From positions 1 to 64,000 of the forward strand of contig JADKIC010000007.1 in the NCBI GenBank assembly GCA_016721435.1: a stretch of 64,000 nt of DNA, given 5' to 3'. The notes under the pieces were generated by a model. That model ran no database searches. It was not told the DNA's origin and saw only the letters and a list, made by a program, of their open reading frames with translations. The position numbers were made by a program, and so were the translations under genes. Shown piece after piece: positions 44,266 through 54,739 of this stretch. Source of the DNA: Bacteroidota bacterium (GTDB lineage Bacteria; Bacteroidota; Bacteroidia; AKYH767-A; OLB10). Within the stretch, counting starts at the first letter, position 1. The number at the start of each line of letters is the position of its first letter.

Positions 44266-47063
44266 ATGACACTCAAAAAATCTTTACTTGCTTTACTGCT
44301 TGCAACCGCTTTCTCCGCAGAGAGTATGGCTCAGGCAGAACTCCAGGTGATTCACAATTGTGCAGATCCTGCAGCAGCTACTGTTGATGTTTATATCAAC
44401 GGCGCGCTTACATTAAATGATTTTGCTTTCAGAACAGCAACTTCATTTTTAACAGTTCCTTCGGGAGTGAACATTGACATAGGTATTGCCCCCGGTAATA
44501 GCACCAGTGCCAATGACACCATCGTTAACATTCCGCGAACATTCGTACAAAACGAACGCTATGTAGCCATTGCCAGCGGAGTGCTTACACCCTCTTCATT
44601 TGCAACTAACCCGGATGCGGTTTCTACCAGCTTCAGATTGCGATTCTCCGCTAACATCCGTAACGCTGCGCAGAATGCAGGTGAAGTAGACTTAAAAGTA
44701 TTTCACGGCGCCACGGATGCACCCACGGTGGATGTACTTGCACAAGGTGCAGGCATTCTGATTGACGATGCCGCGTATACTGATTTCGCTCCTTACATCA
44801 GTGTACCTGCCGGAGATTATCTGCTCGACATCACACCGGGCAGTAATAACTCTGTTATCGTAGCCACTTTCTCTGCCGAGTTGAATGGACTCGCCGGTGG
44901 TGCTGCAGTGGTTTTCGCTTCAGGTTTCCTTGACCCTTCTCAAAATCAAAATGGTGCTGACTTTGGATTATTCGCAGCATTGCCAAGTGGTGCAGTAGTT
45001 ACCTTGAATAAAGTAGGTAATGCACGTTTACAGGTAATTCATAATGCAGCAGATCCAGCAGCGGCATCAGTAGATGTTTATGTCAACGGAGCACTCTTAT
45101 TGGATAACTTCAATTTCCGTGAAGCAACACCTTTCATTGATGTGAACAGCGGACAAACTTTGAACATAGGTATAGCAGGTGGTAACAGTACAAGTGCCAA
45201 CGATACTTTAGTAAACATTCCAGTTGTTTTGAATGATGGCGGAACTTATGTAGCTGTTGCTAACGGTGTATTAAATCCTGCCAGCTTCTCTGCAAATCCG
45301 GAAGGCATTTCAACCGGATTTCAATTGCTCTTGTTCAGCGGAATGCAGGAAACAGGATTGAACGGTGCTAATGTAGACCTTGCTGTATTGCATGGAGCCA
45401 CCGATGCACCTGCAGTGGATGTATATGCCCGCAATGTAGCTCAGCTTATTGACAGTATCACTTACACCAGCCTTCAGGGTTACATCAACGTACCTGCTGC
45501 TGATTATTTATTGGATATTACTCCTGCTGCAGGAAGTCCGATTATTGCTACTTACTTTGCACCACTTAGCGGATTAACAGGCGGTGCAGCTGTAGTATTT
45601 GCTTCAGGATTCTTAGACCCTGCCAACAATCAAAATGGAGCAGCGTTCGGTTTGTTCGCAGCCCTTCCCAACGGAACTGTCATTGCATTAAATGACACAT
45701 CCAACTCTCGTCTACAGGTAATTCACAATAGCGCTGACCCTGCAGCAAGCACAGTTGACGTATATGTAAATGGCGGATTATTGTTGGATGATTTTGCATT
45801 CCGCGCGGCTACTCCCTACATCAACGTTCCCTCTGATGTAGTTCTTAACATCGGTATAGCACCGGGTAATAGCAGTTCTGTAAACGATACCATTGTAAAT
45901 ATACCTGTTACACTCATGAACGGCAGCACCTATGTGGCCATCGCCAGTGGTGTGTTAAACCCTGCTTCATTTGCTGCAAATCCTGATGCGGTACCTACAG
46001 GATTTCAATTGATTCTCTCCGATGGGATGCGTGAATCAGCGAACAATGCAGGTGAGGTTGATTTTCGTGTATTGCACGGTGCAACGGATGCTCCGGGTGT
46101 TGATGTTGCTGCCAGAAATGTAGCTACATTGGTAAACGGTGCTTCCTATACTGACTTCACAGGATATATAAATGTACCTGCTAACACCTACCTTCTGGAT
46201 GTAAAAGCAGCAGGTACAAATACTATAGTGGCCAGCTTTACTGCTCCGTTAAGTCTTATTCCTGATCAATCGGCAGTAGTCTTCGCTTCCGGATTTTTAA
46301 ATCCTGCCACCAATCAGAATGGTGAAGCCTTCGGTTTGTTTGCCGCATTGGCAGATGGTTCAGTAGTGACCTTCCCTGCAACAAGTGCAGCCCGCTTACA
46401 GGTCATTCACAATTGTGCAGATCCGGTTGCTGACAGTGTGGATGTTTATGTAAACGGCACCTTATTACTTGACAACTTCGCCTTCCGTACCGCTACTCCA
46501 TTCATCGATATTGCAGCAGATACTCCAATAGAAATTGGTATTGCTCCAAAGACTTCAACCTCTGCTAATGATACGCTTGTTAACTACACTGTCACTTTTG
46601 TGAATGGTGAAACTTAGGAAATAACAACAGCATCATCGTTGCCGCGTATGCTGCTAACTTAAGTACCTTAGGTGGTGGAACAGCGGTAGTATTTGCTTCC
46701 GGATTTCTTGACCCTGCTACCAACCAGAATGGTGAAGCATTCGGATTGTATGCTGCATTGGTTGATGGAACAGTCATTGCCTTCCCGGTAGTAACTGGAG
46801 TGGATGAGATAAACAATGATGTATTGGAATCTGCGTACCCTAATCCCGCATCTAATCTCTTTAACATCGTATTAAAACCAAATACTGTAGCAGAAGCTTT
46901 CAATATTACTGATGTTACCGGAAAGGTATTGATCACTCAGCCGGTGTTAAACAACAGCAATACATTGTCAGTTGATGTGAGTAGTCTTGCAGCAGGTACT
47001 TACCTGATCAACATCTTCGCTAATGGTGAGATGGCTGTGCAACGATTCAGTGTAGTGAAATAA
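44266..47063 (+). CDS. DUF4397 repeat protein with T9SS sorting domain (internal deletion/frameshift in last repeat)
   Basis: The signal MTLKKSLLALLLATAFSAES is followed by four large repeats beginning (A)RLQVIHNxADPxA at 44341, 45028, 45709 and 46387, spaced 678-687 bases. Each has two DUF4397 halves (VDVYxNGALLLDNFxFRxAT and VLHGATDAPxVDV) and ends AVVFASGFLDPxxNQNG. Repeat four is cut short: after VTFVNGET a stop appears at 46615, and the sequence resumes in another frame at GNNNSIIVAAYAANL, so about 275 bases of the unit are missing. The tail YPNPASNLFNIVLKPN ... SSLAAGTYLINIFANG is a type A T9SS sorting signal. A surface-exposed protein, function unknown. Confidence 0.85.
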
Positions 47064-47080
47064 TAACAAAAAGCCAAAAC

Positions 47081-47116
47081 AAAAACCCGGTGCTGCGAAG
47101 TACCGGGTTTTTTATT
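47081..47116 (+). terminator. Rho-independent terminator after the DUF4397 gene
   Basis: AAAACCCGGT and ACCGGGTTTT form a 10-bp stem around CTGCGAAG-type loop sequence, followed by TTTATTTT, 18 bases after the stop codon. Confidence 0.85.
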
Positions 47117-47847
47117 TTAATGAACTGCTCCTGTTTTCGCCCCTTTTCTTGATGATATTTTTCAACCTTATTGTTATAACATAATACAATATTTATAGAT
47201 GGTTTTTTGGTGTCTCAGCGACGACGTTAGTTGGGGATTTTAAATTGATAGATTAAATTCCACTTACTGTGCTTCCCGAAAACTACTCTGCGACACCTCT
47301 CCCGGTTGCTACCGGGATCTGCGAGAAACCCTTCAACGCGAAACCTTGCGATACTTTCCGTTTGAAAATAAATTAGATTGTAGAAAAATACTAATTGAAA
47401 TTTAAGTGAAAAAAGATCTCGTCCTCCTGGAAATCGTCCTTTTTTTACCACGGCACAAAGATCACTAAGGAATCACGGAGGACTTTTCTTAAACAAGAAA
47501 ATATATTACTTCCAAACATTCTTTATTTCGAGGCAACGTAGCCTTCACGATCTATTCATTTGACTAGAGAATTTTTATATGCGGCAAGTCATTTTGTATG
47601 TTTTAGACACATTTTTTGAGGATATATTTCAGCACTATAGTTATGGTACTAATGTTATATATATAAGTGATTTTTGTGTTTCCCATCGACGAAGCAGGAA
47701 AAAGCCAAAACAATGTGTTCTTTATGATTTCGAAGGGCAGTTGGTTATCATTTAGTCTCTTTAAAAATTAACTTTCCCTACCATCCATACTATCTAAAAA
47801 TAGTAATCATTAATCTTACCAGCTCTGAACGAACCTTCTTCTCAAAT
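47117..47847. other. Intergenic region with a dispersed ACGGAGGAC repeat
   Basis: About 730 bases, AT-rich, no convincing gene. Holds a small CCCGG/CCGGG hairpin (about 47308-47322) and, at 47440-47490, a tract TTTTTACCACGGCACAAAGA ... AATCACGGAGGACTTTTC that recurs at 61842-61892. Confidence 0.5.
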
Positions 47848-48489
47848 TTAATCTTCCAGATTATCGTATTCAAAGATCGGATGATCCAATTTAGATCCGG
47901 GAGGCAAGTGTAATAAGGGTCGGATGACACCGTCGTGCAGGTCATACACCCATCCATGCAAATGAGGGCCATTGTTTTGAACCCATGACTTTTGGACGAT
48001 GGAAGTTTTCGCGAGATTCAGCACTTGCTCGGAGACATTCAACTCAATCAATCGATTTAGTTTTTCATCTTCAGTTCCCAACATTTCAATTTCATCCTGA
48101 TGATAACGATAAACATCCTTAATATTTCTGAGCCACTTATTGATGAGTCCGTAACTATGATTGGTCATGGCGGCTTTCACTCCTCCACAGCCGTAATGCC
48201 CGCAAACAATGATATGCTTCACCTTTAATATTTCCACGGCATATTGCAACACACTCAGCAAATTCAAATCGGTATGCACGACCATATTGGCGATATTGCG
48301 ATGGATAAATATTTGTCCGGGTGTAGTTTGAGTAATCTGGTTGGGGGGTACCCGGCTATCAGAGCAACCTATCCATAAAAAATCAGGCGACTGCACATTC
48401 ACAAGATTCTCAAAAAAGAGTGGATCGCTTTCCACCATTTTTCCGGCCCATTTCTTATTAGCCGATAATAATTCTTCCAGTGCGTTCAT
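47848..48489 (-). CDS. can: Beta-class carbonic anhydrase
   Basis: 213 residues, intact. The zinc ligands are in WIGCSDSRVPPNQ (Cys and the Asp-Arg pair) and CGHYGCGGVKAAM (His and Cys); HRNIANMV is the conserved dimer-interface motif. It interconverts CO2 and bicarbonate in the cytosol. It is followed by AT-rich DNA with no evident terminator and sits alone on the minus strand. Confidence 0.95.
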   Translation of the reverse strand: MNALEELLSANKKWAGKMVESDPLFFENLVNVQSPDFLWIGCSDSRVPPNQITQTTPGQIFIHRNIANMVVHTDLNLLSVLQYAVEILKVKHIIVCGHYGCGGVKAAMTNHSYGLINKWLRNIKDVYRYHQDEIEMLGTEDEKLNRLIELNVSEQVLNLAKTSIVQKSWVQNNGPHLHGWVYDLHDGVIRPLLHLPPGSKLDHPIFEYDNLED

Positions 48490-48630
48490 TGTGATAAGTT
48501 AAAGATTCAATTCAATCCACAAAAAATAAGTAACCAAAGGTAATACTATTCCTGTTTAAGCTTCAAAAGAAGAGAAACTAAGTAAGAAAATGCGCTTCAG
48601 CTGTTTATCGGTCACTCCTACTCTAATAAA

Positions 48631-48666
48631 AAAAGCAGCCATCAAAATGATTGACGGCTGCTTTTA
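48631..48666 (-). terminator. Rho-independent terminator of the S46 peptidase gene
   Basis: AAAAGCAGCC and GGCTGCTTTT pair over 10 bp; on the minus strand the hairpin is followed by TTTTTATTAG. It starts 18 bases past the peptidase stop codon. Confidence 0.85.
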
Positions 48667-48683
48667 TTAGACTTCACTTTCTA

Positions 48684-50860
48684 TTATCGAATAATCTTCA
48701 TTTCATTCAGGAGATGTCCGGCACCGCCAAATTTATCAAGAATAAAGAGGGTATAGCGGATATCCACACAAATGGTGCGCTGGAATTGTGGTTCGAATGC
48801 GAAATCACTGGAGATCGCTTCCCAGTTGCCATCGAATGCAGTTCCGATGAGCTCACCCTTACCATTGATGACGGGACTTCCGGAGTTACCACCGGTGATA
48901 TCATTATCGGTGAGGAAACAGATATGCAATTCACCATCCTTATCGGCGTACTGCCCGAAATCCTTCTTCTTCATCATATCAATAAGCTTCGGTGGCGCGT
49001 CAAATTCAATATCACCAGGTGAGTACTTTTCAATAACGCCTTTCGAAGTGGTGTACTCTTTAAATGAAACGGCATCCTTTCCTTTGTACGGTAATACGCG
49101 ACCGTAAGTAAGACGCATACTGCCATTGGCATCCGGTGTAAACAAACGATCAGGACTCATTTCCATCACACCGGCCTGGAACAAACGATTCGCTTTACTC
49201 AATTGCGTATTGATCTTCGTAATTTCCGGCTGCATCTTCGTCGTCAATTCTGTCAAATAACCATTGGTCACGCTATAAATCGGATCTTTTGCAATGTTTT
49301 CAGAGATGGAGATTTCAAAAATTTTGCAAATTTATCTTTGTTCACGAAGAAAGATTTCTTCCACATTTCTTCTGCCATAGCGGTATAATCCTTCTTGTGC
49401 TTATTGGCCATATTCACGAGTGCTGCAGGTAATTGTGCATTATCCAGATCCTCGACCAAATGCATTAACACGGAGGCTAGTACTTTCTTTTCAATGGGAT
49501 CGTGGAACTCTTTAAAATCTTTATCCAGATCTGCTGCCATTTCAGCTGCCATCTTTTTCGCTTCTTCTTTCTTTGATTTATCCGCGAGCAACGCTTCCAG
49601 GGGACCCATTCCCATCGCAAATGTCATGGGTTGTGAGTTGGAAATACCATCTTGAAGGTAAACACCGAACATGCCGTACTTATCAATTTGACTATAGGCT
49701 TGAGTATACAGGTTGATTACATCATTGTATTTGGTATGATTGCCACTTTTAACCCAGGCTGCAAACTTGTTTTCCTCCTGTTTCCTGCGATCATAAATAT
49801 TTAACTTCTTCAATGCATCGGCTTCGCCCATAAATTTCTTCCAATAATTGCTGAGTCCGGCATATTTATCGGAGTACATCAATTTAATTTTCGGGTCCTT
49901 ATGCATGGACTCTTCATAGATATCCAGAATATCACGACGCACTTTTACACGCATTGGACGTTCTTTCTCTGCATAAAATTTAATGCCATCACTGTAGGTA
50001 TAGCGCTGTGTACGTCCGGGATAACCCAGAATCATTGCATAGCTGTTCTCCTGTGGCCCCTGAATATTGATCGGGAAGAAAAACTTAGGTGCATAAGGTT
50101 TATTTTCCTTACTGAATTTAGCCGGCTTATTGTTGGCATCGGTATAAATACGGAAGAGGCTGATATCGCAGGTATGACGTGGCCACTCCCAGTTATCTGT
50201 CTCACCGCCAAATTTTCCGATATTCTCGGGAGGTGTTCCTACCAGACGGATATCAGTAAACACTTCGTAATACATCGCCAGGCAACGGTTTCCTGCCCAA
50301 AAAGGAATGACCTCGATCACATACATGTCTTTACTCTCGCCGAGCGCATCCTTTAACTTCGCAGTAGCTGCTTTCATAGCGGCACCAACGGCTTTTGTCC
50401 TGGCTGCTTCATCATCTCCGGCAGGAAGACTATCTAAAATCATGGAAGTAACATCCTCCACCTTTGAAAGCAGACCAATGTTAAAATTTGCAGGACGCTC
50501 TTCATTCTGCGTCTTCGCCCAGAAACCATTTTTCAAAATATTATCTTCATTGGTACTCAATTCCTGAATGGCACCATACCCACAATGATGATTCGTTAAA
50601 AAGAGACCTTGTTGAGAAATGATTTCCCCTGTACAAAACATTCTGTTCTGTTTGCTCATCAAGCGAACAATCCCATCCTTCACACAAGCTTTATTGATAC
50701 TGTAAATATCTTCAGCTGTCAATTGTAATCCACGGGCTTGCATTGAATCCTGCAATTGCTTAATCAGGAAGAGCGGCCACATCCCTTCATCCGCACGTAC
50801 TTGCTGCCCGAAACCGATTCCGAGAATCAGCAGTAAACCAATTATTTTTTTCTTTATCAT
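48684..50860 (-). CDS. S46 family dipeptidyl peptidase (DPP7/DPP11-like), homopolymer frameshift
   Basis: The signal MIKKKIIGLLLILGIGFGQQ leads to a chymotrypsin-like protease of about 725 residues. The catalytic His is in FLTNHHCGYGAIQ, the Asp in WEWPRHTCDISLFRIY, and the Ser in DITGGNSGSPVINGKGELIG. The frame changes at the A-run 49317-49321: one extra base gives KFFEISISENIAKDPIYSVT and restores continuity. It is periplasmic or surface-bound and cleaves dipeptides from oligopeptide N-termini, typical of peptide-feeding Bacteroidota. I cannot tell DPP7 from DPP11 specificity from sequence alone. Confidence 0.92.
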
Positions 50861-51277
50861 CTTTTAATTTTCTTAAGTAACTGCAAAGTAATGAAATTAC
50901 CGCATTGCAGGCACCTCTGTTGGTCGAGGAATAAAAGGTGTTTGTCTAATTTTCGGGGTAAAAATGATTTTTGGAAGGAAACTAACTTATAGTTTCAAAA
51001 GAAGGATTTGAAAATTTGAAGATGGGTTGATTTGAAGATGGGTATATGGGTTGATTTGAAGATGTGTATGGGTTGATAGATGATAGCTCTTGATTGGAGT
51101 CAGGTTTGTCGCGAGCTTTAGCTCGTGATCGCGGGCGAAAATTTCCTAAACGAGATGGAGCCTCACCAAAGATGGGTGGATCATCATTGGGAGTATGTCG
51201 GGAGGCAACGAGACGCTGTTCGCAGTTGTTAACGCCGCCACCGATTGTCTGATCTAGAGATTGAAAGCGAAATAAGG
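50861..51277. other. Intergenic region with short TTGAAGATGGGTTGAT repeats
   Basis: 417 bases without a gene. Between 51005 and 51078 GATTTGAAGATGGGT-like units repeat three to four times; the same motif recurs at 61514-61576. A GCGAGC-TTTA-GCTCG hairpin lies at about 51111-51126. Confidence 0.5.
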
Positions 51278-52540
51278 TCAGATAATAATACCTGCAATAG
51301 TAGCGCTGAGGTAAGAGGCGAGGGTGCCGCAGAAGAGGGCTTTGAGTCCGAGGCGGGCGAGGTCACCGCGGCGGCCGGGAGCTAATTCACCAATGCCTCC
51401 GATTTGCATGCCTACGCTGGAAAAATTGGCGAAGCCGCAAATGGCAATGGAGACAATGAGCAGTCCTTTTTCGGTGAGTATTGGTACCGATTTATTCGCC
51501 AGATTCTGGAAAGCGACGAATTCATTGATGGTGAGCTTTTGTCCGAGAAGGGTGGCTACATTGTTGACATCTGTTGCAGGAACTCCCATCGCCCAGGCCA
51601 TCGGGTAAAACAGCTTCCCGAAAATCCAGTTGAGGGTGAGATCAAAATCCGGATTAAAAATATGGGCTATTCGTACCAAGGACCAATCGACCAATGCAAT
51701 CAATGCAATAAAACCGATCAGCATCGCGATCACATTCATGGCGATCTTAAATCCATCTCCCGCGCCGTGTGAAATAGCATCTACCACATTGATATACGGA
51801 CTCTTTACTTCGAGTTTCACATTGCCCATCGTCTCGCTTTCCTTCGTTTCAGGAAAAACAATTTTGGAAATCACCAGTGCTCCCGGGGCAGCCATGAGAC
51901 TCGCTGCAATCAGTTTCGGTGCCAGATCAAATCCTGCTGCAGCTCCCATATTGACATACACCACTAAAATTCCTCCGGCAATACAAGCTAAACTACCACT
52001 CATACTCGCCAGCAATTCGCTATTGGTCATTCCGGCAAGATACGGACGAATCATCACCTGCGCTTCTACTTGTCCGACGAAGGCACTGGCCACATTACTC
52101 AAGGCCTCTGCCCCACTCACGCGCATCACAAAATTCATCGCCTTCGCAATCACCGACACCACCTTTTGCATGATGCTGAAATGATACAGGATCGCCACTA
52201 AAACACAAACCAGAATAATCGTTGCGGTCACATTAAACGCAAACACAAATCCTCCGGCTGCATAATTGGCCACAGTACCATCAAACTGCACCGCACCGAG
52301 TCCACCATACACAAATGAAGCACCCTGCCGGGCGAACATCTCTATCTTCTCCATGCCGTGACCGATATACTGAAAAAATGCAGTAACAGGAGGAATCTTT
52401 AGAACCAGCACCGCAATGCATAACTGCAATAAAAGACCACTAATCACCAGTCGTTTATTTATTGCCTTTCTATTGTTACTGGCGAGAAGTGCCAATCCAA
52501 GTATTAATACAATGCCAATTAATCCGGTGAGTCTTTCCAT
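51278..52540 (-). CDS. nupC: NupC-type concentrative nucleoside transporter
   Basis: 420 residues with about 10 hydrophobic segments. The CNT family motifs are clear: GLGAVQFDGTVANYAAGGF, SGAEALSNVASAFVGQVEAQ, MTNSELLASMSGSLACIAGG and INEFVAFQNL, ending CGFANFSSVGMQIGGIGELA. It imports nucleosides with Na+ or H+ across the inner membrane. It is monocistronic between the S46 peptidase and the octamer-repeat island. Confidence 0.93.
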   Translation of the reverse strand: MERLTGLIGIVLILGLALLASNNRKAINKRLVISGLLLQLCIAVLVLKIPPVTAFFQYIGHGMEKIEMFARQGASFVYGGLGAVQFDGTVANYAAGGFVFAFNVTATIILVCVLVAILYHFSIMQKVVSVIAKAMNFVMRVSGAEALSNVASAFVGQVEAQVMIRPYLAGMTNSELLASMSGSLACIAGGILVVYVNMGAAAGFDLAPKLIAASLMAAPGALVISKIVFPETKESETMGNVKLEVKSPYINVVDAISHGAGDGFKIAMNVIAMLIGFIALIALVDWSLVRIAHIFNPDFDLTLNWIFGKLFYPMAWAMGVPATDVNNVATLLGQKLTINEFVAFQNLANKSVPILTEKGLLIVSIAICGFANFSSVGMQIGGIGELAPGRRGDLARLGLKALFCGTLASYLSATIAGIII

Positions 52541-52940
52541 AATCCGTTTGTTCGGGAGGATGAAAGTAGATAAAAAATGGCTTCCGGCCTCCGGCTTCCG
52601 GCTACCAGCTTCCGGCTTCCGGCTGGGGGCTACCGGCTTCCGGCTACCAGCTACCGGCTTTGGGTTGTTGGCCTTCTGTTTCCAGCAGTAGACTTTAGGA
52701 CGAAAGGTTAAAGATCCAGTATATCATGGGTGCATGTGTAGAGGAAGTCTTAATTGAAATTTAACATTTATAGAAAATCTAAACGTTTATATTCGAATAC
52801 AAGTACTTATAAAATGACTATGCCTAAATCACTATGTACTTTTGTGCTATAAACTGTTTGTCAAGAAACTGCTTTAAATAGAAGAACAATATATCTGCAG
52901 AGATTCATTTCTAATTGAATCAAATTTAAAATTATCAATA
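52541..52940. other. Intergenic region with the first octamer repeat array
   Basis: The array occupies 52579-52660; the rest is AT-rich and probably carries the promoter of the four-helix-bundle gene. No gene seen. Confidence 0.55.
52579..52660 (+). repeat. Degenerate octamer array A (CCGGCTTC/CCGGCTAC)
   Basis: About ten octamers such as TTCCGGCC, TCCGGCTT, CCGGCTAC and CAGCTTCC follow each other head to tail. They lie directly upstream of nupC (divergent) and 280 bases before the four-helix-bundle gene. Confidence 0.85.
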
Positions 52941-53385
52941 ATGAAGAATTTTAAGAAATTAAAAATTTGGGAAAACGGGATGGAGGTGGTTGAGATTGTC
53001 TATAGAACTTCCGGTCAATTTCCGATAGAAGAAAAATTTGGTTTAACATCACAAATCAGAAGATCGGCGGTGTCTATTCCATCAAATATTTCTGAAGGGT
53101 AGTTCACGAAAATCAGATAAAGACAAAGCGAGATTCATTGAAATAGCAATTGGATCTGCTTACGAAACAGAAACTCAACTATTGATTGCTAAAAGATTGA
53201 AATTTATAGATGAGTCAGAATGCAATATCATTCTTGATAAACTCGATTCATTACAGGGATCCATGTTTAAGTTTCACTCGACACTCATTGACTCTGGTAA
53301 AATTAAAACCAGAGTTTTAATAGGACTTTGCATATTGGCAACTATTGTTTTGGCCTCCGGCTACCGGCTACCGGCTGCCAGCTGA
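52941..53385 (+). CDS. Four-helix-bundle protein (S23/IVP, Avd-like), one frameshift
   Basis: The start MKNFKKLKIWENGMEVVEIV is followed by FPIEEKFGLTSQIRRSAVSI with PSNISEG, the hallmark of the 23S rRNA intervening-sequence (IVP) four-helix-bundle family. One extra G at about 53100 breaks the frame; correcting it gives SSRKSDKDKARFIEIAIGSA and the third and fourth helices ETETQLLIAKRL ... LDKLDSLQGSMFKF. About 118 residues are typical; here the frame runs on to LASGYRLPAAS-stop, encoded by the octamer repeats. Function is unknown; the fold is shared with the Avd accessory protein of diversity-generating retroelements, but no reverse transcriptase is present in the window. Confidence 0.82.
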
Positions 53386-53548
53386 GGGCTTCGGGGGCTG
53401 TGGGGATGTGGGCTTCCGACTATCCGCTACCGGCTGCGGGCTATAAGCCAGAAGAGGTAACAGAAGGCTGGTAGCTGGAGGCTGGAGGCTGGTAGTTGGA
53501 GGCTGGTATCTAGTAGCTAGTAGCCGGTAGCTGGTAGCTGGCAGCTGG
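53352..53548. repeat. Octamer array B with switch of orientation
   Basis: From 53352 to about 53445 the octamers read CCGGCTAC-like (forward), degenerate in the middle (GGCTTCGGGGGC). From 53465 to 53548 they read GGCTGGTAGCTGGAGGCTGG, i.e. reverse complement. The two halves could form a long hairpin. The forward half begins inside the four-helix-bundle reading frame. Confidence 0.8.
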
Positions 53549-53644
53549 TTTGATTCAATCAAAAAATAATTTACTTTTATTAAAACATCAAGCATGAAAG
53601 TAATAGCTCTACGCTCGTAGTATCATCATTGAACGAAGAATTCT

Positions 53645-53968
53645 ATGCAACCAGACAATATAGATTTATCATATAAAATTTTTAAACAATCATGCAGGTT
53701 ATTTGCTATTGCATTGGTTGCAGTTTTATTTAAGTCGGTCTTTGGCGAATTTATTCAATCGCTCGTCGATTATGTTATTGCGATTCCAATATTAATATCC
53801 GGAATTATAAGTATTAGAGGATTTTACCTTGCAATCAAAGGATCCCAATATGGAAAACATAATTTCCAAAAAAGATACTTTGCTTTATTTGGCAATCTTT
53901 TCTTCTCATTAATTATCGTACTACTAATTATCTCCATTGCTACTGACCTTAAAAACTTAATGAATTGA
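53645..53968 (+). CDS. Small membrane protein of unknown function, 107 residues
   Basis: After MQPDNIDLSYKIFKQSCRLF there are about three membrane segments: AIALVAVLFKSVFGEFI, VIAIPILISGIISIRGFYL, and FGNLFFSLIIVLLIISIAT. The loop KGSQYGKHNFQKRYF is basic. No family recognised. It is intact and lies between octamer arrays B and C. Confidence 0.6.
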   Translation: MQPDNIDLSYKIFKQSCRLFAIALVAVLFKSVFGEFIQSLVDYVIAIPILISGIISIRGFYLAIKGSQYGKHNFQKRYFALFGNLFFSLIIVLLIISIATDLKNLMN

Positions 53969-54114
53969 TCCGAAAATAAACAGTGGCTAACATGCAATTG
54001 GTCCCTCTCCAACTGCGAAAACGTTAATTAAACCAGCGGGGGCGACTATATCATAGGACTTAAAATTGATTGAACTCCCTAAAAATGCCAAACTAAGACA
54101 TTATTCAAATAGTT

Positions 54115-54420
54115 GTGGAATTTTTCTCTGGTGTAAATTGCACCTATAAAGTAAAATTGAAAAATAAGCCTCTGACTAAAAATTGGGACTTATGGTTAAT
54201 TCAGCCAGTAAAAGGTTATATCGAATTTGGACCTGATCCTGTGAGAATTTCCGAAGTTGAATGGATTCAAATTAATCCAATTGAAAGGGTGCATTTGGGC
54301 CTTCGAGTTCCTGATAAATATGTCGACCATACTGATGTTATAAAAAATTACTTTGACCAAAATTCTATTCAATACAAAATTGACGAAGGAATCATTTATA
54401 TAATTTTTCAGGACAATTAA
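54115..54420 (+). CDS. Hypothetical protein, about 101 residues
   Basis: The frame begins with GTG (MEFFSGVNCTYKVKLKNKPL), but an in-frame ATG ten codons upstream is separated by one stop, so the real start may be disturbed by an indel. The sequence ends VPDKYVDHTDVIKNYFDQNS ... IIYIIFQDN. The composition looks coding (alternating charged and hydrophobic). No family recognised. It lies within the repeat island. Confidence 0.5.
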   Translation: MEFFSGVNCTYKVKLKNKPLTKNWDLWLIQPVKGYIEFGPDPVRISEVEWIQINPIERVHLGLRVPDKYVDHTDVIKNYFDQNSIQYKIDEGIIYIIFQDN

Positions 54421-54739
54421 ATGTTTGGATGATCTTTGGAACTACATCCGCAAATTGAATAAAGAGTGTGTTTGTAGAATAATAGTTTATTCAATTTTAG
54501 ACTAAGGTCCATTATCCCCTCAATCGCAAATAGCAAAATGCTAAAAGCCCATTGCCGTTGGTCGCGAAACTCTATTTCCCCTGAAAGATAACGCACGATG
54601 AAGAATGGCAACTCCACAGCTAGTCCAAAGCCGGAAGCCCACCGAGAGCCCACAGCCCATGGCTGGAAGCCGGTAGCCGGAAGCCCGCAGCCGGAAGCCG
54701 GTAGTTAGTGAGCCCATAGCCGACTGGCTCGACTACCCG
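54421..54739. other. Intergenic region with octamer array C
   Basis: AT-rich sequence to about 54600, then the octamer array (54608-54725). A minus-strand frame here (54653-54417) overlaps the array and is unlikely to be real. Confidence 0.5.
54608..54725 (-). repeat. Octamer array C (reverse orientation)
   Basis: Units such as GCCGGAAG, GCCGGTAG, GCCCGCAG and GCCCATAG follow one another; these are reverse complements of the array A octamers. The truncated regulator gene begins at its right edge, suggesting that the array was the breakpoint of the truncation. Confidence 0.8.

Noticed and set aside
47227..47451. 74-residue minus-strand frame
   Set aside because: It covers a hairpin and a dispersed repeat and lacks coding character.
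52941..53385. A diversity-generating retroelement (Avd gene)
   Set aside because: The four-helix fold is shared with Avd, but there is no reverse transcriptase, template repeat or variable repeat in the window.
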